The position numbers and the translations under genes are program-made. Of a stretch of DNA of 64,000 nucleotides, positions 50,280 through 59,636 are shown piece after piece. The stretch spans positions 4,278,001 to 4,342,000 of the forward strand of contig OY764266.1 of NCBI GenBank assembly GCA_963668365.1, written 5' to 3'. Each line of letters starts with the position of its first letter. Position 1 is the stretch's first letter. The notes below the pieces were generated by a model that was given only the letters and a program-made list of their open reading frames with translations, ran no database searches and was not told the DNA's origin. This stretch comes from VXNE01 sp963668365 (GTDB lineage Bacteria; Pseudomonadota; Gammaproteobacteria; Pseudomonadales; Azotimanducaceae).

Positions 50280-51891
50280 CTCCGGTCACCGGCATATCGA
50301 AACCGTCGCTTGTCCACTTGCCCTTGATCCGGTCGTCGGCGATCGTCCCCTGGAATTCGATGTCGATGAGATAGTCCCCCTTGTCCACACCGAACACGAA
50401 GGACACCTTGTTCCCGTCCACCCGGACATTGCGCACCTTGGAAACCTCGCCAAAAGCCTCCATTTGCCCCGACAAGTCTTCATTTACCGTGAGGTTGTGT
50501 CTGCCCCAGCCCATGTCGAGCGCCCATTTCCCGGGCAATTCGCCCGCATCACCGGGAGCGGTGACCTCGGCCTCGGTGGTCTCTTCCACCTCCGGCGCCT
50601 GCAGCATCTGCTTGGCAACGCGATGCGTGCGTTCGGCCAGTTCCGAGATCCGGTTGTCGTTGCAGTCCCGCACGACGGACATGAGCCGGTCGTTCAGCAC
50701 GCCGATCCACTTCTCCGGCAGAGCGTGGGCCCCGGACTTCGCGCCGAGGATCGATCCGACCGTCGCCGCGGTGCAGTCCGTATCCCAGCCGCCCCGCACT
50801 GTGACCACGATGCCCTGCTCGTAGTCGTTGGCGCCGAAAAAGAGGCCCATGACGACGAGCGCCGCGTTGTTGATCGTGTGAACGCCGTGGTAGTGCCCGT
50901 ACTTCTCGTATATGCGATCCCAGACGCTCTCCCAGTCGGACAGTTCGCGGCACCAGCCCACGGTGTCGTGCACGGCTTCGGAGAGCCGGCAGTTGGCGGG
51001 AATCTCCGACAGGCCGATCTTCACGATCTCTTCGACGTCACTGGTCACGAAGGAAGCCGCGAGCATCGCGGCCATGAGCATCTCGCCGTAGATTCCGTTC
51101 TTGACGTGGGAAATGCTCGCGTCCTTAAACGCCAGTTCCGCCGCTCTTTCCGGCCATCCCGGCGCCACGTAGCCGAAGATGTCCGCGCGAATCTGCGCGC
51201 CGATCCATTCGCGAAAGGGATTCCGCCAAGTCGCCGACTCCGGGGGCCACACGCGATTGACGAAGTTCCTGTACGCCGCCGATTCGGCCGTGTAGAGGAA
51301 GTGGAACGGCATGCGGCTGAGCCAGGTCTGCGCCATGTTGCGCGCGGTGAGATCCGCACCGTTGTCTTCCAGCGCAAGCAGACCCAGGATCGGGTAATCC
51401 ATGTCGTCGTCCCGGTCCATGAACTCGATGTTGTCCCGGGTGCTGGCTTTCAGGCGCGGCGAAATGGAACCTTCGACGAAAGGAACGTAGTTGTCGAGGG
51501 GCAGCGCGCCGGTCGATTCGAGGTACTTGTCGATGCGCTCCCGCGGCCAGCCTTCCACGGGTTTGCCCAGCGAGCATCCCGCCGCCCGGCCAAGCCAGGC
51601 GCCGAGGATGCGGTCGCGAACCGCCTCGTCCCCGAGCCCCACTTCCATGCGCCTGGGGCCGTCCGGCCGCAACGCGCGAATGGCTTCGAGATCCGACGGC
51701 TCCTCGTAGGGAAACGACGGCTCGGGCTCGAGCGCATCGAGTTCGTTGTACAGTTCCACGAAGACCGAATCGTCCGTCGCCTCGTCCGCGAGGGCCTGTT
51801 CCACGCGCGGCTCGAAGGCCGCGACGTCGCATCCCTCCTCGCGGCGCTGCACCAGTTCCAATCGAATGAGTTGCCGTTCCAGATTCGCCAT
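50269..51891 (-). CDS. ADP-ribosylglycohydrolase family protein (copy 1, with extra C-terminal domain)
   Basis: The 540-residue protein is a DraG-like ADP-ribosylglycohydrolase. An N-terminal helical extension (~90 residues) precedes RILGAWLGRAAGCSLGKPVEG (residues ~94-114), then DRDDDMDYPILGLLAL with metal-site Asp residues, and GWDTDCTAATVGSILGA with the second metal motif. About 110 extra residues at the C-terminus (after VAKQML) contain alternating strands (DMGWGRHNLTVNE, NVRVDGNKVSFVFGVDKGDY) that look like a small beta-domain. The family removes ADP-ribose from proteins or hydrolyses related substrates. The ATG at 51891 is chosen because similarity with the second copy begins there. Confidence 0.85.
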   Translation of the reverse strand: MANLERQLIRLELVQRREEGCDVAAFEPRVEQALADEATDDSVFVELYNELDALEPEPSFPYEEPSDLEAIRALRPDGPRRMEVGLGDEAVRDRILGAWLGRAAGCSLGKPVEGWPRERIDKYLESTGALPLDNYVPFVEGSISPRLKASTRDNIEFMDRDDDMDYPILGLLALEDNGADLTARNMAQTWLSRMPFHFLYTAESAAYRNFVNRVWPPESATWRNPFREWIGAQIRADIFGYVAPGWPERAAELAFKDASISHVKNGIYGEMLMAAMLAASFVTSDVEEIVKIGLSEIPANCRLSEAVHDTVGWCRELSDWESVWDRIYEKYGHYHGVHTINNAALVVMGLFFGANDYEQGIVVTVRGGWDTDCTAATVGSILGAKSGAHALPEKWIGVLNDRLMSVVRDCNDNRISELAERTHRVAKQMLQAPEVEETTEAEVTAPGDAGELPGKWALDMGWGRHNLTVNEDLSGQMEAFGEVSKVRNVRVDGNKVSFVFGVDKGDYLIDIEFQGTIADDRIKGKWTSDGFDMPVTGVRV

Positions 51892-52129
51892 TTTTGGACC
51901 CCGAAAGTCAGATTCGCCGCCGATTTCGAAAGTGCGCGATTGTAGAACGGCTCCCACAATCCGCCTAAGCCCCCATGGGAATTGTTCCTCAAAACGGCCA
52001 GACGCAGGGTCGAGGCCGGTCGGCCCCGCGCGGTCCAAGCTGACGGACGGGCGCCTGCTTTCTCGGGCGAGGCCCGTAGCCCGCTCCTCGTGAGTGATTT
52101 CCCGAGCGGCGCGGTCCGGTCTATCGCCG

Positions 52130-53422
52130 CTACAGGATCTGACGGGCGACGCGATGCGTACGCTCCGCCAAGTCGGAGAACCGGTTCTCATTGCAGTCGC
52201 GCACACACGACATGAGCCGGTCATTGAGGACACCGACCCACTTGTCCGGCAAGGTGTGGGCTCCGAACTTCGAGCCGAGGATCGACCCGACCGTCGCGCC
52301 GGTGCAGTCCGTGTCCCAGCCGCCCCGCACCGTGACCACGATGCCCTGCTCGTAGTCGTCGGCGCCGAAAAAGAGGCCCATGATGACCAGTGCCGCGTTG
52401 TTGATCGTGTGCACCCGGTGGTAGTGCCCGTACTTCTCGGCTATGCGATCCCAGACGGCTTCCCAATCGGATGATTCCCGGCACCAGCCCGCCGTGTCGT
52501 GCACCGCTTCCGCGAGCCTGCAGTTGGCCGGAATCTCCGACAGTCCGACCCGGATGATCTCTTCGATATCGCTCGTCACGAAGGAAGCCGCCAGCATCGC
52601 GGCCATGAACATCTCGCCGTAAATACCGTTCTTGACGTGAGAAATGCTCGCGTCGCGGAACGCGAGTTCCGCCGCTTTTTCCGGCCACCCGGGCGCCACG
52701 TAGCCGAAGATGTCGGCGCGAATCTGCGCGCCGATCCATTCGCGGTATGGATTCCGCCAGGCCGCCGACTCCGGGGGCCAGCGAAGGTTGACGAAGTTCC
52801 GGTACGCGACCCGCTCGGCCGTATAGAGGAAGTGGAACGGCATTCGACCGAGCCAGGTGTTCGCCATGTCGCGTGCCGTGAGCCCCGCCCCGTGCTCCTC
52901 CAGCGCGAGCAGACCGAGGATCGGGTAATCCATGTCGTCGTCCCGGGCCATGCAATCGAAGTTGCCCAGGGTGCTCGGTTTCAGGCCCGGGTGGATAGAG
53001 CCTTCGGTGTAGGGAATGTAGTTGTCGAGCGGCAGCGCGCCGGTCGATTCGAGGTACTTGTCGATGCGCTCGCGCAGCCAGCCTTCGACGGGTTTGCCGA
53101 GTTGGCACCCCGCTGCCCGGCCGAGCCAGGCGCCGAGGATACGGTCGCGGAGCGCGTCATCCGACAGGTTCAGGTCCATGCGCCTCGGCCCGTCCGGCCG
53201 CAGCGCGCGGATCCCTTCGAGATCGGACGGTTCTTCGTAGGGGAACGAGGGCTCGGGCGAGAGGGCTTCGAGCGCGTCGTAGAGATCTACCAAGGCGGCA
53301 TCGTCAGCGGCCTCGTCCTCGAGCGCCTCTTTTACGCGCGGCTCGAAGGCCGCGACGTCGCATCCCTCCTCCCGGAGCTGCACCAGTTCCGCCGCAATGC
53401 ACTGCCGTTCGAAATTATCCAT
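52130..53422 (-). CDS. ADP-ribosylglycohydrolase family protein (copy 2)
   Basis: The 430-residue protein is strongly similar to the preceding copy over its full length, including RILGAWLGRAAGCQLGKPVEG, ARDDDMDYPILGLLAL and GWDTDCTGATVGSILGS. It ends just after the DraG domain and lacks the copy 1 tail. The ATG at 53422 is preceded by GGAGGCGAAGAG, a good ribosome-binding site, and is preferred over a Met 20 codons upstream. The two genes are separated by about 240 bases and are a tandem duplication. The natural substrate of this group is unknown. Confidence 0.85.
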   Translation of the reverse strand: MDNFERQCIAAELVQLREEGCDVAAFEPRVKEALEDEAADDAALVDLYDALEALSPEPSFPYEEPSDLEGIRALRPDGPRRMDLNLSDDALRDRILGAWLGRAAGCQLGKPVEGWLRERIDKYLESTGALPLDNYIPYTEGSIHPGLKPSTLGNFDCMARDDDMDYPILGLLALEEHGAGLTARDMANTWLGRMPFHFLYTAERVAYRNFVNLRWPPESAAWRNPYREWIGAQIRADIFGYVAPGWPEKAAELAFRDASISHVKNGIYGEMFMAAMLAASFVTSDIEEIIRVGLSEIPANCRLAEAVHDTAGWCRESSDWEAVWDRIAEKYGHYHRVHTINNAALVIMGLFFGADDYEQGIVVTVRGGWDTDCTGATVGSILGSKFGAHTLPDKWVGVLNDRLMSCVRDCNENRFSDLAERTHRVARQIL

Positions 53423-53504
53423 CTCTTCGCCTCCGTGAGTATCCTCGGCCCGTTTCGCGGGTGATTGTATTACGGTTCCCACCCACTTCCAGCAACCAGT
53501 CTTG

Positions 53505-55672
53505 TTAGCCCGACCCAGCCTGAAAGTGCTCGATCAAGAGGTATCGATACAGCTTGAGCGCGAGGTCGTGCCGGTTCGTTTCCAGCCAGTCCCGCGAGGT
53601 CGGCGTCAGCACCATCGTCCTGCAGGGTTCGTCGGCGACGACGGTGGCCACGTTCTCGTCCCTCGCGCCGATCGGCGGGACCACGTCGCCGGGACCGCGC
53701 TGGCACAGGCGCGCCCCCGCGTGGTCGTAGGCGGTAACGCGGCCCGATAGCACCAATTGCAGGCCCTCGAGTTGCCGATCCGAAGCCGCCAATGTCTCGC
53801 TGGCGGCATAGTCTCGCGCATCCATCCAGTCGCCCAGTTCTTCCAATAGCTCCTCGAACTCGATCTGCCGTTCGAGATGACGCTCGAGGTCGTCCGCGGC
53901 CTGTACCAGCAACGAGGCGCGATCGCTCTCCTTCCACGCCGCAATGACGGTGTCCTCGCAGCGTTCCAGGGCCAAATCCGCATTCGGCTCGAACAACAGC
54001 CCCGCGAACGTCTGCGGCGAGACGCTGCGCTGCAATCCCGCTCTCAGCGGTTCGGGCAATGCGCTGAGCACCACCTGCACGCCGGCATTTCCCGCCTCCT
54101 GCAGCAACCGGCCGAGCACGTTCACCGCCGAGAAGTCGAAGCCGGATACCCCGGCGAAGTCGAGCAGCAGGCAGTCCGGGCGCGACGTTCCGCTCAAGGA
54201 CTTTCTCAGGCGGTCCGCCAGCGGGGAGACGCTGCCGAAGAACACGTAGCCGCGCAGCAGGTACGCCTGCACGCGGTGGCTTTCGTCCACCGTATGGCCC
54301 GTTCCGGCACCGGCCGGACCCTGCGGCTGCGACGCTCGCGCGTGGTGAATTGCGATTCGATCACGTCCACGCGGCTGAGACGGGCGGCGAAGAACACGAG
54401 TGTGGCCAGCATGCCGACCCCCACGCCTTCCAGCAGTCCGAAGCCGACGATGGCGACGAAGATCAGCACGACGATGCTGAATTCGGACAACGGCAGCAGC
54501 CGGCCGCCCCTCACCAGCCCCTCGTCGAGCATGCCGAGTCCCGCGAATACCAGGATTCCTCCGACGAGCGACGCGGGCACGAACTCCAGCATGCCGTCCC
54601 CGAAGAACAGCGCGACGCCGATGACGAGTGCCGCGACGACGCCGGTCAGCCGCGTCGCGGCTCCCAGCAACTTGCTGCGCATCGATGCGGGAACGACCAC
54701 GGTCACGACCGTGCCGCCGCCGACACCGGCCACGACGGACGCGAAGCCTCCCACCTGGAATTCCCGGTCCCAATCCAGCTCCTGGTTGGTCGCCACCTCG
54801 AGTCCGGCCAGGTTCAGGACCACGCAGATGAAAGCGACCAGGATCAGCGCCAGCATGTTGGGGATCTGCGTCGCCAATGCGGTCCAGTCCACCCACGCGA
54901 TATCGGTGACGCCCAGGGCGGGCCACAGGTTCCCCTCGGCGGTGCTCGACAACAGCAGTCCCATCGACCGCGCCTCGGCGCCGGAAATGCCGAGACCCGC
55001 CAGCGCCAGGTGGTATCCCCCGACGACGAGCACGACGCTGATCGGCAGGATCCAGGCTTTGCCCCAGCGCTTTATGACGGCATACAGGGCAATGCCATAG
55101 ACGGCCCCGGGACCCCACTTCCAGAGCATGGAGGGCTCTACCAGCTCCGGAATCGCTTTCCAATGCGGCTGGGCGCCCATCAGGGACACCGCGGCGAGAC
55201 ACACGGCACCCCCGATTCCCGCAACGAATCCGGCGGACACCGGGTAGGGGATGAACCGGAGCAGGTTGGCCAGCCGGAATCGCCCCATCGCCAAGCACGA
55301 GACGCCGGTAATCACGGCGCTCAGGATGAGCGCTGCGGAGACGGTGACGAACAGGGCCCGCCCGTCGGCATCCATTTCGCCTCCGAAGATCGCCATGCCG
55401 ATCATCAGCGCGGGAGACAGTCCCGCGATGATGCCCCGGTACCCGGCAGCGACCGCCATGATGAGACAGGCCGCGAAGTTCCCGAACAGGATCAGGCCAA
55501 CGCCCTGGGAAGAATACGGGGCCAGGGCGCCGGAGAAGATGAGCGTCGCGAACGCGACCTGAGCGACGAGCAGTCCCAGCCCGGAGGTAAAGCCGGCAGA
55601 CAGGCTTGCGACGGTCCTCCCGGTCAACTCGGCACGGAGATCGTCCGCGAGTTGCACAAGGCGCGCGCTCAT
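53505..55672 (-). pseudogene. SulP-type transporter with STAS and cyclic-nucleotide-binding-like domains, frameshifted
   Basis: The 5' two thirds (55672 to ~54290) encode a SulP/SLC26 membrane domain with ten or more hydrophobic segments (LVAQVAFATLIFSGALAPY, PASLVGGILVFAGLGMLD). The frame then changes near 54285-54320. The rest continues in another frame with a STAS domain (AYLLRGYVFFGSVSPLADR, LLLDFAGVSGFDFSAVNVL) and a C-terminal part resembling a cyclic-nucleotide-binding domain (LSGRVTAYDHAGARLCQRGPGD). The total of 2168 bases is one short of 723 codons, so a single-base deletion (or sequencing error) is the simplest explanation. If real, the membrane part ends without its regulatory domains. 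Confidence 0.75.
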
Positions 55673-55818
55673 CCGGCATGCCTCCGGTTACGCGATGTTC
55701 CCGAGTTGGCGCCCGCCTGGTCCGCACCGACGCACGGCCAGTCGCGAATCGAGCCCGGGTCTCGGCAGCTCGCGAGGACAGCAGACAGCAGGGCAACCGT
55801 CGCAAGGAAGCGTTTCAT
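55669..55818 (-). CDS. Small lipoprotein translationally coupled to SulP gene
   Basis: The 49-residue frame starts with a typical lipoprotein signal (MKRFLATVALLSAVLASC, lipobox Cys18) and continues with about 30 hydrophilic residues. Its stop overlaps the ATG of the SulP gene (ATGA), which strongly suggests translation of the two together. It is too short for a globular domain; it might modulate or assist the transporter, or simply provide translational coupling. No family recognised. Confidence 0.5.
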   Translation of the reverse strand: MKRFLATVALLSAVLASCRDPGSIRDWPCVGADQAGANSGTSRNRRHAG

Positions 55819-55930
55819 GGGCGGTCCCTGAATTCGGCGCAATCAATCTTATGGCGAACCTGCCGGTATCGCCAGATCGCTTAACGACCGCAAAAAGCGA
55901 GAGGTGTTGCCCGTGTACGGGCGACGGGAA

Positions 55931-56020
55931 TCAGGGAATCAATGTCAGGACGAAAAAGCCCGCCACCAGCGCAAGGCTCAGGACGCTTTGCCAGTCCAGT
56001 TGTACGGTGCCGATATTCAT
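55931..56020 (-). CDS. Possible 29-residue membrane peptide
   Basis: The frame MNIGTVQLDWQSVLSLALV continues into GFFVLTLIP and then stops, giving a single transmembrane helix with a short polar leader. It lies between the YeiH-type gene and the SulP lipoprotein. It has the look of a small membrane protein, but the ribosome-binding site is weak and there is no family evidence. Confidence 0.3.
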   Translation of the reverse strand: MNIGTVQLDWQSVLSLALVAGFFVLTLIP

Positions 56021-56097
56021 CGGAACACGACGTTACCGAAGTCGCGCGGACGGATGAAGTAACGCTTCACTCTATCAATATTCCGACTCGTGACGCG

Positions 56098-57054
56098 TCA
56101 CGCGAGCGAGAGCGCCGCGAACAGCGTGACCGGCACCACGATCAGCCACAGCGAGATGCTCAGCCAGACCGCCCGGCCGTTCATCGATGCGATGGTCGTG
56201 CGCCGGATCTCCATCCCGATGCAGAAGAGCGCCACGATGAGCAGAAAGTGGCTCGCCGACTTGGCATGCGCGACGACTTCGATCGGCGGCTGCAGCAGAC
56301 TTCCCGCCAGGGATGCGGCCACGAACAGGAGCAGAAACGCCGGTATCCGCAGCCTGGTTTCGCTTTGCCGCAACAGCACTCCAGCCAGCAGCGCGACCGG
56401 GATGAGCAGGAGCGTCCTGACCAGCTTGACCGTCGTCGCGACTTCCAGCGCCCGGTCCCCGAAGATCGCGGCGGCGCCCACCACGGAACTCGTGTCGTGG
56501 ATCGCGAGCGCAACCCAGACCCCGAATTGATCCTGCGTCATCTCCAGGTACTGGCCAAGCCAGGGCAAGACCAGGATCGCGATGGCATTCAGAATGAAGA
56601 CGATGCCGATACAGATCGCCACCGACGCCGGGCGAGCGCGGACGATGGGCGCGAGCGTCACGATCGCGGTGCCGCCGCAGATGGCGGTTCCGGTGCTCAG
56701 CAGCCGGGACTGATCCTCATCCGCCTTCATCAACCGGCCGATGACGAGCCCGGCGATCAGCGTGCTGGCGACAAAGACGAGAACCAGTCCCGAGTAGTCG
56801 CGGCTCGTCTGCCAGAGGACCTGGACGTTCAGGGTAAAACCCAGGCAGACGATCGCGGCTTTCAGACATAGCTGACCGGCACGACTGACGGACGCCGGCC
56901 AATCGGGCTGCAGCGCCAGCCCCACCGTGGCGCCGACAACGAGGGCCAGGGCCGGATGCCCCACCCACAGCGCCGCCGCGAAGGCGAACAGCGCCGCCGC
57001 GTACTTCCACCCGCCGGGACTCGACAGGAAAGACCACTTGTTCACGACACGCAT
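56098..57054 (-). CDS. YeiH-type putative sulfate/anion exporter
   Basis: The 318-residue inner-membrane protein has about nine hydrophobic segments and matches the YeiH/UPF0324 family (PF03601). Motifs include LCLKAAIVCLGFTLNVQVLW, GTAICGGTAIVTLAPIV (a re-entrant-like glycine-rich segment) and VALAIHDTSSVVGAAAIFG. These proteins are putative exporters of sulfonates or sulfate; the activity has not been firmly proven. It lies upstream of a SulP-type transporter gene on the same strand, which fits an anion-handling locus. The start at 57054 is natural. Confidence 0.8.
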   Translation of the reverse strand: MRVVNKWSFLSSPGGWKYAAALFAFAAALWVGHPALALVVGATVGLALQPDWPASVSRAGQLCLKAAIVCLGFTLNVQVLWQTSRDYSGLVLVFVASTLIAGLVIGRLMKADEDQSRLLSTGTAICGGTAIVTLAPIVRARPASVAICIGIVFILNAIAILVLPWLGQYLEMTQDQFGVWVALAIHDTSSVVGAAAIFGDRALEVATTVKLVRTLLLIPVALLAGVLLRQSETRLRIPAFLLLFVAASLAGSLLQPPIEVVAHAKSASHFLLIVALFCIGMEIRRTTIASMNGRAVWLSISLWLIVVPVTLFAALSLA

Positions 57055-57168
57055 TGTCCCGCCTCAGCTTCGATCGCGCGGGCGGAAAGTCGGCCCCGTG
57101 CCAAAATCCGTCGCCCATGCAGGCGCCGTTCGTCGACTCCGCCGCTGGAGCGGCTAGTCCGATGGCTG

Positions 57169-57957
57169 CTAACGGCCCTTGAACACCGGTGCGCGTCTTT
57201 CCCTGAAAGCGCGTACGCCTTCCTCGCGATCTTCGCTTTCGGACGCACGATTCTGTCCCCACACCTCGATCATCGCGGAGTCCTTCGGCTCCCGGATCAA
57301 TCCACGGAGCACCGCTTGCTTGGTCAGCGCATAGTGCAGGGTGGGCCCCGCCGCCAGCTTGTCGGCGAGCGTCAGCGCCCGCGGCATCAGATCTTCCGGC
57401 GCGCATACATCCGCCACGAGGCCGGTGCTCTTCGCCTCGTCCAGCGGGATGTCTTCCGCCAGGTACAACCACATGAGAGCCCGGCTGTACCCGACGTGCC
57501 TCGGCAATGTCCATGTGACCAGGTCGTCAGGGTGAATCGCCCGCTTGTTCCAGATCGGGATCAGTCGCGCGCGGTCCGAACAGATGCGGATATCGCACAG
57601 GAGCGCCAGGCCCAGCCCGCCGCCGGCGGCTGGACCGTGAATCGCGGCGATCGTCGGCTTGGGCATTTCCAACAGGTCGACACACCACATGAATCGCGGC
57701 TCGTGAGGACGGGACGGCCATTTGCGCTGGTCCGGCGCACCAAGGTCCGCCCCCGAGCAGAACGCGCGGCCCGCCCCCGTCAGCACCAAAGCCCTGACGT
57801 CGCCATCGTCGCGCACGTCCGCCAGCATGTTGTAGATTGCTGCGCGCAGCTCGCCATCAAACGCGTTCAGCCTTTCCGGCCGGTTCAGCGTGACGGTGAG
57901 CACGCCGGTCTCGCTGAGTTCGGTCTGCAGCGAGTCGGAGTACTGGTACTTCGGCAT
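57169..57957 (-). CDS. Enoyl-CoA hydratase/isomerase family protein
   Basis: The 262-residue protein is a crotonase-fold enzyme: LTGAGRAFCSGADLGAPD (residues ~59-76) and HGPAAGGGLGLALLCDIRI (~107-125) form the oxyanion hole. The position of the first hydratase glutamate is occupied by glycine (GGGLG), and the second is not conserved; an Asp in RAIHPDD may be catalytic as in isomerase, hydrolase or dehalogenase relatives. Plain enoyl-CoA hydration is therefore unlikely. It stands alone on the minus strand; no obvious operon partner in the window. Confidence 0.8.
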   Translation of the reverse strand: MPKYQYSDSLQTELSETGVLTVTLNRPERLNAFDGELRAAIYNMLADVRDDGDVRALVLTGAGRAFCSGADLGAPDQRKWPSRPHEPRFMWCVDLLEMPKPTIAAIHGPAAGGGLGLALLCDIRICSDRARLIPIWNKRAIHPDDLVTWTLPRHVGYSRALMWLYLAEDIPLDEAKSTGLVADVCAPEDLMPRALTLADKLAAGPTLHYALTKQAVLRGLIREPKDSAMIEVWGQNRASESEDREEGVRAFRERRAPVFKGR

Positions 57958-58330
57958 GTTCGTGTCGCGTCGTGCTGGAGGCGCTCACACTAGCAGCACC
58001 GGCCCACAAATATCTACGGTGCGACCGGCTCCCGGCATCCGCATGTCGAACGACCTCCAGTCGGCGACACGGGTCACATCCAGGAAGAGACTCCTCGCTA
58101 TGGCGGTGTTCTCGAATCCGCGGACTTTATCTCCTCGATACACACGCTCTGCTCTTCTCCTTCGCGCGGTCGCATTTATGCGGCAACGGCATCCACCGTC
58201 CCGTCGTCCGAACACAAGATATTTTGCCTTCGGTGAGCCGCACGCGTTTTATCTTCTTATAGATGAGCCGCGGACACACCGGCGGCGTATGGTTTATTGA
58301 TCGGCTCTTGTCACCCGACGGAAAGGTCAC
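57958..58330. other. 373-bp intergenic region
   Basis: This is divergent DNA between the enoyl-CoA-hydratase-like gene and the STAS gene. Its right part (58215-58300) is more AT-rich (AAGATATTTTGCC, TTTTATCTTCTTATAGATG) and may hold the STAS promoter. No gene or RNA was identified. Confidence 0.4.
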
Positions 58331-58681
58331 ATGGAACTGGACAGCGATCAAATCGGCGATGTTCTCGTCGTTTCGATCGCCGGACGCGTCGACTGGTCCG
58401 GCGCGCAGGGGTTCAGTCTATTCCTTGAAGAGTTGGTGCGGCTCCAGGACCCGGGCCCGATCATCCTGGACACCGCAGATCTGAGCTACATTGCCAGTGG
58501 GGGCATCCGCGCCATGTTGGTCGCTGCGCGCGCGCAGGCGCGCAGATCGGCGCGTTTCGCGATCTGCTCGCCCGAGGACAGCCCCCTGCGATCGCTTCTG
58601 GCGACAACCGGCCTCGGCCAGTCCTTCGATCTGCACGATACGCGTGAAGCCGCGTTGCGCGCGTTCGGCGGTCAGGACTAG
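58331..58681 (+). CDS. STAS-domain anti-sigma-factor-antagonist-like protein
   Basis: The 116-residue protein is a stand-alone STAS domain: VLVVSIAGRVDWSGAQGF, PIILDTADLSYIASGGIRAML, and a GLGQSFDLHDTREAALRAF C-terminus. The site of regulatory phosphorylation in this family is Ser56 in the ASGG turn. Such proteins bind anti-sigma-factor kinases in partner-switching networks. No RsbW-like kinase or sigma factor is in the window, so its partner is elsewhere or off-window. It has an AT-rich upstream region and is divergent from its left neighbour. Confidence 0.8.
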   Translation: MELDSDQIGDVLVVSIAGRVDWSGAQGFSLFLEELVRLQDPGPIILDTADLSYIASGGIRAMLVAARAQARRSARFAICSPEDSPLRSLLATTGLGQSFDLHDTREAALRAFGGQD

Positions 58682-58791
58682 TGATCCGCCCATGGTGAGG
58701 GCGGCGCAATTGGAACCGATCATACGCGCCGCGCAGTTATTCGCCGTCTATCGGGAAGGAGGCTGCGCGACCGCATAGGCGCAGTTCGCGA

Positions 58792-58935
58792 TCACGCGGT
58801 TGCGATCTTGTAGCCGCCGCGTTCGCTCAGCCGCGCAAGGTACGCGCTCGTCCTCGGGTGGTCGTTTCCCAGCAGCTTCACAAGCTGCACGACCATGAGC
58901 GTGTATCCCATCATGATGTTGGTGAAGCTCGCCAT
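58792..58935 (-). pseudogene. C-terminal remnant of a glutathione S-transferase
   Basis: The minus strand reads SFTNIMMGYTLMVVQLVKLL, then DHPRTSAYLARLSERGGYKIA. This matches the last two helices of the glutathione S-transferase C-terminal domain, including the conserved ADI-like N-capping motif (here TNI). The thioredoxin-like N-terminal domain is missing, and upstream frames show no continuation, so it is a remnant only. Confidence 0.55.
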
Positions 58936-59012
58936 CGCGACGAGACGGGCCCGCGAATGTACCAAGACCGCGCGCCTGGGCTGACGCCAAAGACGATCCG
59001 GAATCCGTCGTC

Positions 59013-59618
59013 TTAGCTGGGCGTCACCGCCACCCCGCGGATGTGCCCGAATTCCAGTTCGAGCTTCTCCCAGCCCTCGCCGCCGTCCTCGCTGACGTAA
59101 ATGTAGCCATGGATGGTGGCGGCGACGATGGCGTCCGGGACGTCGCGGTGGGTGCCGAGCCAGTAGACGACGGAGTTGGGTTCCACGGGCAGGGGTACGC
59201 GCTCCCAGCTCTTGCCGCCGTCCCTGGTTCGCCGGATCGCGCCGGTTTCTCCGGGTATCCCGTTGCCGTTGCCCAGGAACAGCGTGTCCGGGTCGTCCTG
59301 CTTGATGATGTTGTCCGAGTTCACGGGGTCCACGTCGATCGACCAGATCTCCATCCCCTCCATGGGAGACTTGAGGAGACGCCATGACGCGCCGTTGTCG
59401 TCGCTGCGGTAGATGCCCATCCGGTCCGACCCCGCGAGTATCCGGTGCGGGTCGTCCGGATAGATCGCGAGCGCCCGCACGTTCCCCTCCAGTCCACCGA
59501 CGCCAGTATCCGGAAGCGGTTGATCGGACGGAGCGCCCTGCCAGGTCTCGCCGCCGTCCCGGCTGCACCGCAGGCCGTTGCCGATGGTTCCGATGAAAAT
59601 CGTGTAGTTCTTGTCCAC
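59013..59618 (-). CDS. Asp-box (BNR/sortilin-like) repeat protein
   Basis: The 201-residue protein has four Asp-box motifs at about residues 19-26 (SRDGGETW), 72-79 (SDDNGASW), 131-138 (TRDGGKSW) and 176-183 (SEDGGEGW). That is the signature of half of a sialidase/YCF48/VPS10-like beta-propeller. Usual propellers need six or seven blades, so this is a partial propeller or works as an oligomer. There is no signal peptide. It is the last gene in the operon of two zinc dehydrogenases and a ThuA protein, 18 bases after the ThuA stop, which suggests a shared sugar- or polyol-related role. Confidence 0.75.
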   Translation of the reverse strand: MDKNYTIFIGTIGNGLRCSRDGGETWQGAPSDQPLPDTGVGGLEGNVRALAIYPDDPHRILAGSDRMGIYRSDDNGASWRLLKSPMEGMEIWSIDVDPVNSDNIIKQDDPDTLFLGNGNGIPGETGAIRRTRDGGKSWERVPLPVEPNSVVYWLGTHRDVPDAIVAATIHGYIYVSEDGGEGWEKLELEFGHIRGVAVTPS

Positions 59619-59636
59619 GTAGCCCCTTTCTCCCGA

